From: Acinetobacter lwoffii
GTDB lineage: Bacteria > Pseudomonadota > Gammaproteobacteria > Pseudomonadales > Moraxellaceae
Direction: 5' to 3'
Assembly (NCBI RefSeq): GCF_024129435.1
Contig: NZ_JAMXXN010000007.1
Span: 1 to 64,000 of the forward strand
Length of the DNA: 64,000 nt
The translations under genes and the position numbers were made by a program. Below the pieces are notes generated by a model. It had not been told where the DNA came from. It saw only the letters and a program-made list of their open reading frames with translations, and ran no database searches. Below, one piece after another: positions 58,752-64,000 of this stretch (the first letter of the stretch is position 1; every line of letters begins with the position of its first letter).

Positions 58752-59338
58752 AAAAATTATTATTAAGTACGACGCTACTGGCGGGACTTTTTGGCATGCA
58801 AGCCCATGCAGATTATGTTGCACCTAGTCCATCTGTTGCCAGTCAAGCGGCTCAGTATTCCATCATGGATATCAACAGTCTGACCAAAGCAGCGAAAGCT
58901 GGTCAGGCCGGCGCACAGTTTTATCTGGCCACCAAATACCAGTATGGTAAAGACATTCAAAAAGATGAACGACAGGCCTTTGCCTGGTATAAAGCTGCTG
59001 CGGATCAAGGTCTGGCAGTTGCCCAGCTGAATGTCGGCCGTATGCTGGCAGATGGTATTGGCACCAGAAAAGATGAAGCGCTGGCGCGTCAGTATTTTGA
59101 AAAAGCGGCTAGCCGTGGCGATAACCGTGCCAGCTTTAATCTGGCAATGATGGAAGAGAAAAAGAAAAACTATATAGGCGCTTACCAGTGGTATGAACTG
59201 TCTACCCGTGATGGCATGCTCGACAATAAAGTGATTACTTTATCTGAAGGCAAGAAAACTGCCTTAGCGGCCAACCTGACCCAAGAACAGATCCGTCAGG
59301 CGCGTGACCGTGCCGACAGATGGATTCAGGCACAATAA
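58748..59338 (+). CDS. Exported Sel1-repeat protein
   Basis: A 196-residue protein with a signal peptide (1-21, ending AHA) and about three Sel1-type repeats (for example AQFYLATKYQYGKDIQKDERQAFAWYKAAADQG), so it is probably periplasmic. The start overlaps the metW stop by four bases (ATGA). The link between a periplasmic scaffold protein and methionine synthesis is not obvious. A C-terminal basic helix (QIRQARDRADRWIQAQ) follows the repeats. The partner is unknown. Confidence 0.85.
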   Translation: MKKLLLSTTLLAGLFGMQAHADYVAPSPSVASQAAQYSIMDINSLTKAAKAGQAGAQFYLATKYQYGKDIQKDERQAFAWYKAAADQGLAVAQLNVGRMLADGIGTRKDEALARQYFEKAASRGDNRASFNLAMMEEKKKNYIGAYQWYELSTRDGMLDNKVITLSEGKKTALAANLTQEQIRQARDRADRWIQAQ

Positions 59339-59354
59339 GCCGAATTGTATAAAT

Positions 59355-59377
59355 AGCACCTTCGGGTGCTTTTTTAT
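59355..59377 (+). terminator. Terminator after the metXW-Sel1 operon
   Basis: AGCACC-TTCG-GGTGCTTTTTT: short stem with a UUCG tetraloop and six T residues. Confidence 0.93.
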
Positions 59378-59442
59378 TGCCGCATATTCTTCATCCGTTG
59401 CTAAAATAGCACCCATTCTTTATCTAATAATGAGTTTTTGAC

Positions 59443-60069
59443 ATGGCTGCAACTGACTGGTTATCCCAAGGCACACTGGTATTGGCAAGTAATAACAAAG
59501 GTAAAATTGCCGAGTTTGAAAAACTGTTTGCCGAGCTACAACTGCCTGTTGAAGTCGTGGCCCAGGGCAAGTTGAATATCGAAGATGCGATCGAAGATGG
59601 TCTAAGCTTTGTAGAAAATGCGATTATTAAGGCTCGCCATGCTTCTAAAATTTCCGGAAAACCTGCTATTGCAGATGATTCAGGCATTTGTGTGCCAGTT
59701 CTTGGCGGCGCTCCCGGCATTTACTCGGCTCGTTATTCCGGTGAGCATGGCAACGATGCCGCCAATAATGAAAAACTGCTGGCCGATCTCAAACCCTTAC
59801 GCCAAGATGGTGAAGTGATTGAGGGCATGTTTGTTTGCGTACTGGCACTGGTTCAACATGCCGAAGATCCCTTACCGCAAGTCTTTCAGGGTATCTGGCA
59901 CGGGGAAATTCTGGAAGCTGCGCGTGGTGAAAATGGTTTTGGCTATGACCCGTTGTTCTGGTTACCGGAACTCGGAATTTCCAGTGCAGAAATGAGTAAG
60001 GAAGAGAAAAATAAAATCAGTCATCGTGGACAGGCGATGCAGTTGTTTAAGAAGAGTTTGGAGAAGTAA
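59443..60069 (+). CDS. rdgB: XTP/dITP diphosphatase (non-canonical purine NTP pyrophosphatase)
   Basis: House-cleaning enzyme that hydrolyses ITP, dITP and XTP to monophosphates. The 208 residues have LASNNKGKIAEFEKLF near 14 (the SxNxxKxxE motif), the metal site IADDSGICVPVLGGAPGIYSARY near 75, and the ENGFGYDPLFWLPE and ISHRGQAMQ motifs at the end. All are intact. It is followed by a large palindromic repeat. Confidence 0.96.
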   Translation: MAATDWLSQGTLVLASNNKGKIAEFEKLFAELQLPVEVVAQGKLNIEDAIEDGLSFVENAIIKARHASKISGKPAIADDSGICVPVLGGAPGIYSARYSGEHGNDAANNEKLLADLKPLRQDGEVIEGMFVCVLALVQHAEDPLPQVFQGIWHGEILEAARGENGFGYDPLFWLPELGISSAEMSKEEKNKISHRGQAMQLFKKSLEK

Positions 60070-60076
60070 GTTCCTC

Positions 60077-60121
60077 CTCTCACCCCAGCCCTCTCCCTTT
60101 GGGAGAGGGCTGGGGTGAGAG
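60077..60121. repeat. Perfect 21-bp inverted repeat (REP-like)
   Basis: The left arm (60077-60097, CTCTCACCCCAGCCCTCTCC and one more C) and the right arm (60101-60121) are exact reverse complements separated by TTT. It begins seven bases past the rdgB stop. The core CCCTCTCC/GGAGAGGG is the same as in the repeats after leuS and secB. It may also shape the 3' end of the rdgB mRNA. Confidence 0.9.
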
Positions 60122-60245
60122 ATTTTTAAAATACACCTCTCCCCTTGCGAAACAGCGTTTCTCATCTCCTAAAAGAAGAGGGAAAATCATCCTTCTAAAG
60201 CTTTTACATCCTCTCTAACTCTCTCCCTAGGGGTAAGAGGACCTT
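60122..60245. repeat. Decayed units of the CCCTCTCC repeat family
   Basis: Between the perfect palindrome and the AEC gene end there are further imperfect pieces: CACCTCTCCCCTTGCG, CATCTCCTAAAAGAAGAGGG, and CTCTCTCCCTAGGGGTAAGAGG. They seem to be degraded copies, and no gene is present. Confidence 0.5.
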
Positions 60246-60255
60246 TTTATGTTTT

Positions 60256-61137
60256 TTATAATCCTGGCATCAACGCATGCACCACTGCCCCATATAAAGC
60301 AATCAAGATCGCACTGGCCAAAGTTCCCGAAGCAATATATTTGGCGGAATGGCCCGTTCCCTGATAATGGGTTTCCAGCGCTACAATATTGGCTGCAGGA
60401 GGCAATAAAAAGAACATCAGCATTACAGCATAAGTCAGCGTCTGCTGCGGAATAGGTAAATAATAATAGGCGACAACACACAGCAAAACCGCAAACAGTC
60501 CTCTATAAAAAATCAGTTGCAGACTACGCATTAAATCGAAGCGGCTGATCCGCACATTGCTCAGCCACATTCCCAGCACACACATGCCGCTAAAAGTGAC
60601 CAGTACTTTATTGGCCTGATACAGTATCTCTATCCAAGGCACTTGCTGCCAATGACTCAAATCCCAAAATGATAATAAAGCTGCTACAGACAGTGCCACC
60701 ACAGGTGGTGAGAGCAGCACATTCTTTAAAATATAGCCGCTATCTTGTCTGGCTTCACTGACTGCCATCACCGCACAGACATTGCCAAACAAGGAACCAC
60801 CGATGTACAGGGCAACTACGGTACTGGTCGCTTGCGGGCCAAAAACTGCCAGTGCAAAAGGAATTCCCAGCCATGCCCCATTTAAATAGCTCAGGCATAA
60901 GGCACGCAGTTTATTTTTCAGGGTGAAATAAAACAAGGCAAAGAATACGCAGGAACAGAAAAAGCTGAAGGCAATCAGCCACAAACTGCCCTCTTGGTAA
61001 AACACCATATTGTAAATAATCAGTACCGGAATCAGGACCCGTGCCAATAAAGCTGCCAAGAGAGGGCGAACCGATTTTAAATATTGCACACCCCAATAAC
61101 CGATCAGAAAAGACAGGAGGGGAAGAATCAAGGCCAT
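60256..61137 (-). CDS. AEC-family (auxin efflux carrier type) transporter
   Basis: A 293-residue membrane protein with eight to ten hydrophobic helices, fitting the AEC family (PF03547). YLKSVRPLLAALLARVLIPVLIIYNMVFYQEG near the N-terminus and the final segment GTGHSAKYIASGTLASAILIALYGAVVHALMPGL are typical. Bacterial members export or import organic acids such as malate, or other small anions; the substrate is unknown. It is divergent from tatA across about 190 bases. Confidence 0.82.
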   Translation of the reverse strand: MALILPLLSFLIGYWGVQYLKSVRPLLAALLARVLIPVLIIYNMVFYQEGSLWLIAFSFFCSCVFFALFYFTLKNKLRALCLSYLNGAWLGIPFALAVFGPQATSTVVALYIGGSLFGNVCAVMAVSEARQDSGYILKNVLLSPPVVALSVAALLSFWDLSHWQQVPWIEILYQANKVLVTFSGMCVLGMWLSNVRISRFDLMRSLQLIFYRGLFAVLLCVVAYYYLPIPQQTLTYAVMLMFFLLPPAANIVALETHYQGTGHSAKYIASGTLASAILIALYGAVVHALMPGL

Positions 61138-61250
61138 GACAATGCTGCTGAGATTTCCATATCAGACTGTATGCTAGCACAGCCTACTTTTCATTGAATT
61201 ATGAAATTTTTTATATGAGTAAGCCCTTCTCCTGCTGCCGTGTCGGCAAA

Positions 61251-61279
61251 CTGTCATCAAAGCGTCACCGCGCTGTCAT
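61251..61279 (+). promoter_or_regulatory. Pho-box-like array upstream of tatA
   Basis: CTGTCAT (61251-61257), GCGTCAC (61262-61268) and CTGTCAT (61273-61279) recur at exact 11-bp intervals with four-base spacers, the layout of tandem PhoB half-sites. A fourth, weaker copy (GTGTCGG, 61240-61246) keeps the same phase. The array ends 45 bases before the tatA ATG. Confidence 0.72.
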
Positions 61280-61323
61280 ACAAGCCTGCTGAGATAGGTG
61301 CATGAAATATAGAGGATAAAATA

Positions 61324-61542
61324 ATGGCAGGATTATCAATTTGGCATGTGCTGATTTTTGCAATTGTGGTGATTTTATTGTTCGGTACATCAAAACTTAA
61401 AAATCTGGGTAAAGACGTCGGCGGCGCGATTAAAGACTTTAAAAAATCAGTCAAAGATGAAGAGGCAGAACAAGCTCAGCTTGCAGAGCCACGCACCATT
61501 GATGCTCAGGTCAAAACTCCTGAACATTCGGTTAAAAGTTAA
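61324..61542 (+). CDS. tatA: Twin-arginine translocase subunit TatA
   Basis: Pore-forming component of the Tat pathway, which exports folded proteins. The 72 residues have one N-terminal helix ([21 protein letters not shown]) ending in the conserved FG-x-KL, then an amphipathic helix ([20 protein letters not shown]) and a polar tail. AGAGG precedes the ATG. It is first in tatA-tatB-tatC, and tatB starts nine bases after its stop. Confidence 0.97.
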   Translation: MAGLSIWHVLIFAIVVILLFGTSKLKNLGKDVGGAIKDFKKSVKDEEAEQAQLAEPRTIDAQVKTPEHSVKS

Positions 61543-61551
61543 GAGTTCGCT

Positions 61552-61974
61552 ATGCTCAATATTGGAATGACCGAGCTGCTGATTTTCGGGATTATTTCGC
61601 TTTTGGTTCTTGGGCCAGATAAGCTTCCGGAAGCAGTACGTTTTGTCGGAACATGGTACGGCAAGATCAAGCGTATGGTGAGCAATGTTCAGAATGATCT
61701 TGATCGTGAATTGCGCCTGTCTGAGCTACGTGAACAGATGCAGGCTGAAATGCAGCGGATTCAGGAACTGGAGGCCAAGATGCAGGCACAAGTGGCTAAT
61801 TTGCAGCAGCCGATTGTAAGCGATGAAGTAAAAATAAAATCGCAAGCTGTCCAGCCCTTGCTCAGCTATCAGCCGGTGATACAGCCTGTATCACCCGTGT
61901 ATTTACCCAAGCCTACAGCAATTCAAACCGTGATTTCCGAACAACGCTATACAGAAATGAAGGTGGCCGTATGA
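61552..61974 (+). CDS. tatB: Twin-arginine translocase subunit TatB
   Basis: Receptor-complex partner of TatC. The 140 residues have the short membrane helix ELLIFGIISLLVLGPDKLPEAVR with the TatB-type GPDKLP hinge, a long amphipathic helix (about 20-85, with EQMQAEMQRIQELEAKMQ) and a disordered Pro/Gln tail. Its end overlaps the tatC start by four bases (ATGA). Confidence 0.95.
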   Translation: MLNIGMTELLIFGIISLLVLGPDKLPEAVRFVGTWYGKIKRMVSNVQNDLDRELRLSELREQMQAEMQRIQELEAKMQAQVANLQQPIVSDEVKIKSQAVQPLLSYQPVIQPVSPVYLPKPTAIQTVISEQRYTEMKVAV

Positions 61975-62747
61975 CATCCTTGCCGACCACACCAGCCTCC
62001 AATGATGCTGCAGCACTGAACCTCGAACAGATGCCGATTACCCAGCATTTGATCATCTTAAGAAAGCATCTGTTTAAAGTGGTTGCGGTCCTGATTGGCC
62101 TGTTTTTCTGCTTATTACCCTTTGCTAATCAGACTTATCAATGGTTGTCCGAACCGTTGCGTGCACAGCTACCAGCCAGTTCAACCATGATTGCCACGGA
62201 TGTCACTGCAACCTTCATGGCACCTTTTAAGCTGAACTTCTTTGTCGCGCTGATGATCGCGATGCCGTTTATCCTGTATCAGCTTTGGACCTTTATTAAG
62301 CCTGCGCTATATGCCAAAGAAAAGAGCCTGGCCTTGCCACTTTTGATCGGCAGTATCGTGCTGTTTTATACCGGCATCAGCTTTGCCTACTTTGTGGCAT
62401 TGCCCTCAATTCTGCATTTTTTTATCAGTGTTTCGCCGGAAACTGTGGCACCGATGACCGACATTAACAGTTATCTCAGCTTCTGTTTAAAGCTGTTTCT
62501 GGTCTTTGGTTTTACCTTTGAAATTCCTATTATTACCCTGGTTCTGATCTTGATTGGCGCAGTTTCGACACAGACTCTGGTAGAGAAACGGCGCTTTATT
62601 ATTGTGGGCTGCTTCTTTGTAGCGATGTTTGTCACCCCTCCGGATGCCCTGTCGATGATCATGCTGGCTGTCCCGATGTGGCTACTGTTTGAACTGGGTT
62701 TGCTGGCAGGGAAACTGATTGAAAAACGTCGGTTAAAGACTGAATAA
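61971..62747 (+). CDS. tatC: Twin-arginine translocase subunit TatC
   Basis: Polytopic receptor that recognises the RR signal. The 258 residues have six membrane helices, with MPITQHLIILRKHLFKVV near the start (the HL-E-LR-R region, here with I in place of Glu), the FMAPFKLNFFVALMIAMPFILYQLWTFIKPALYAKEK segment near 85-120, and GFTFEIPIITLVLI near 178. The Glu of the usual HLxELR motif appears to be replaced, since the sequence reads HLIILRKHL; this is worth checking against relatives. Confidence 0.95.
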   Translation: MTSLPTTPASNDAAALNLEQMPITQHLIILRKHLFKVVAVLIGLFFCLLPFANQTYQWLSEPLRAQLPASSTMIATDVTATFMAPFKLNFFVALMIAMPFILYQLWTFIKPALYAKEKSLALPLLIGSIVLFYTGISFAYFVALPSILHFFISVSPETVAPMTDINSYLSFCLKLFLVFGFTFEIPIITLVLILIGAVSTQTLVEKRRFIIVGCFFVAMFVTPPDALSMIMLAVPMWLLFELGLLAGKLIEKRRLKTE

Positions 62748-62791
62748 CAATAACCAGCCAAAACAACAAAAATATCGACTTACTCAGGCAG

Positions 62792-62818
62792 CTCTGGCTG
62801 TCTTTTTGTTTTTTTAAT
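62792..62818 (+). terminator. Terminator after tatC
   Basis: GGCAGC-TCTG-GCTGTC followed by TTTTTGTTTTTTT: one G-U pair in the stem and a long T tract. phoX must therefore have its own promoter or depend on read-through. Confidence 0.8.
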
Positions 62819-62872
62819 TTTAAATAACGTACTGAATTTATTTAACTTTAATGAAACATTTTCTTAAGATTA

Positions 62873-62880
62873 CTGTCACA
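62873..62880 (+). promoter_or_regulatory. Single Pho half-site upstream of phoX
   Basis: CTGTCACA occurs about 70 bases before the phoX start. The position 11 bases upstream (TCTTAAG) is a poor match to a second half-site, so this is at best a weak Pho box. Confidence 0.3.
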
Positions 62881-62946
62881 TCCCAAGCTTAAGGTATTGA
62901 AAACTTCTACACCACCAAGTACTTATTTTTTAATTGGGACTTTAAA

Positions 62947-64000
62947 ATGAAAAACGAAGACATGATACCTTGCCAGGATCTGGTTGAAGATAGTAACAAC
63001 TCAAATAACACGCACTTCCAAACGATTCTGGATCAATATACTAGTCGTCGTAGCTTTATTGCGAAAACTACAAGTGGGGCAATGGCATTAGCATTTGCGG
63101 CAACAGTAAGTGGTTGTTCAGATGATGATAATGATTCTGGTACTCCTGACAGTAATCCAACGACACCGCCAGACACCACCAGCCCAGATCAACATGCATG
63201 GAGTGATCTAAAAGCACGTCCGAATAAATTAGCCTTTGAGCCGGTTCGCAAGAATACCCAAAACTTCTTTAGTGTTCCTGAAGGTTATGAGCTTAAAGTG
63301 CTATATGCGGTCGGTGATCCAATCAACCCTGCGTATCCAGAAAAGACCGATGCAACCTTAGCTTCTGGTGCTTCTTACCAGTTCCGTTCAGGCGATAACC
63401 ATGATGGTATGAGCTTCTTCGGTATGCATCCAACCAACAAAAATTATGCTGCCAAAGAATCAACACAAGGTTTACTTGTTTTAAACCACGAATATCTACA
63501 ACAATCTCAGCTCCATACACCAGAAGGTACAATTACCATCGATGGTGTACGTCCAGAAGATCAGGTACTCCGTGAAGTGAATGCGCATGGTGTTTCTGTT
63601 ATTGAGATCAGCAAAGATGCAAATACACAAGACGTTAAAATCAACTTAAATTCTAATTTTAACCGTCGTATCACTGCAGCAACCGAGATGGAAATTAATG
63701 GGCCAGCGCGTGGTTCTGACTTAGTCAAAACTATTTTCTCACCAGATGGGACGTTAACTCGCGGTACCTTTGCCAATTGTGGTAATGGTTATACGCCATG
63801 GGGAACTTACTTAACGGCTGAAGAAAACTGGAGTGGTTATTTCGCTCGTCAAGCCAATGACACCCGCGCTATTGCAAAAGAAGAAATTTCATTATCACGT
63901 TATGGTCGTGGTGGTACTGATGCCCGTTCATCTCAATACCGCTGGAATACTCCTGTTGCTGAATTAACCGGTGATAAAGGACTTTATGATCGTTGGGATA
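62947..64000 (+). CDS. phoX: PhoX-family alkaline phosphatase, Tat substrate (truncated by window end)
   Basis: A calcium/iron-dependent phosphomonoesterase family (PhoX, DUF839-like); the 5' part (351 codons) is present. The N-terminus has a long polar region, then SRRSFIAKTT near residue 34-43, a good twin-arginine motif, and a hydrophobic stretch ending AATVSGCSDDD. The VSGC sequence is a lipobox, so the mature protein may be a Tat-exported lipoprotein. A Thr/Pro/Asp-rich linker follows, then PhoX-typical segments: LAFEPVRKNTQNFFSVPEGYELKVLYAVGDP, HDGMSFFG, LLVLNHEYL and NCGNGYTPWGTYLTAEENWSGYF. It directly follows tatABC. The gene is intact as far as visible. Confidence 0.92.
   Translation, partial: MKNEDMIPCQDLVEDSNNSNNTHFQTILDQYTSRRSFIAKTTSGAMALAFAATVSGCSDDDNDSGTPDSNPTTPPDTTSPDQHAWSDLKARPNKLAFEPVRKNTQNFFSVPEGYELKVLYAVGDPINPAYPEKTDATLASGASYQFRSGDNHDGMSFFGMHPTNKNYAAKESTQGLLVLNHEYLQQSQLHTPEGTITIDGVRPEDQVLREVNAHGVSVIEISKDANTQDVKINLNSNFNRRITAATEMEINGPARGSDLVKTIFSPDGTLTRGTFANCGNGYTPWGTYLTAEENWSGYFARQANDTRAIAKEEISLSRYGRGGTDARSSQYRWNTPVAELTGDKGLYDRWD

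Noticed and set aside
62850..62890. Full Pho box upstream of phoX
   Set aside because: Only one half-site (CTGTCACA) is clear; the position 11 bases upstream does not match. Listed only as a weak half-site.

Overview
The window looks like chromosomal DNA of an Acinetobacter species (gamma-proteobacteria, Moraxellaceae). That call rests on the character of the proteins (IlvI with a TTG start, type-2 LeuA, MetX/MetW pair, Fiu/PiuC pair), on the moderate-to-low GC content and on the gene neighbourhoods; it is inference from recall, not from a database search. Almost all of it is housekeeping sequence; the clearly accessory part is the first 2.5 kb.

Layout. 1-2.5 kb: right end of an IS5-family insertion sequence, a secreted pilin-like protein, a very AT-rich gap, a DUF2971 gene, and a degenerate second copy of the ilvC 3' end that looks like an integration scar. 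2.6-6 kb: ilvI-ilvH-ilvC on the minus strand (branched-chain amino acids). 6.6-11.5 kb: a DUF4124 protein, then leuS-lptE-holA. 11.6-16.4 kb: a MacA-MacB-outer-membrane-factor export operon. 16.4-22.6 kb: a Sel1-repeat protein, tcdA, a small membrane protein, orn, rsgA, and a rhodanese-grxC-secB cluster. 22.8-32.7 kb (minus strand): fabI, a TatD nuclease, two tandem related lipoproteins, prfC, an MHYT-GGDEF-EAL protein and prc. 32.9-37.9 kb: nagZ, an LCM-type methyltransferase, an alpha/beta hydrolase with a C-terminal extension, and proA. 38.3-44.5 kb: ackA-pta, a DUF2171 protein, an 8-bp tandem repeat, a tiny membrane-protein gene, and fumarase. 44.5-48.9 kb: a DUF2846 lipoprotein and tig-clpP-clpX. 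49.1-54.8 kb: iron uptake (a CirA/FepA-like receptor, Fiu, PiuC) with Fur-box-like sites. 55.2-60 kb: leuA, metX-metW-Sel1 protein, rdgB. 60.2-64 kb: an AEC transporter, tatABC, and a truncated phoX.

Best lead: a phosphate-starvation theme that the gene list alone does not show. A PhoB-box-like array with 11-bp periodicity lies just upstream of tatA. The operon is followed by phoX, whose product has a twin-arginine signal (and a lipobox), so export machine and cargo may be induced together. A second strong Pho-box-like pair sits at promoter distance upstream of an unannotated 28-codon membrane-protein gene at 42523-42609 that has its own ribosome binding site and terminator. Other points of note are the ilvC 3' duplication, structured leaders before ilvI, leuS and leuA, a family of CCCTCTCC/GGAGAGGG intergenic palindromes, and a Fur-like site before the MacAB-type operon. 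No tRNA, rRNA or CRISPR array was seen.
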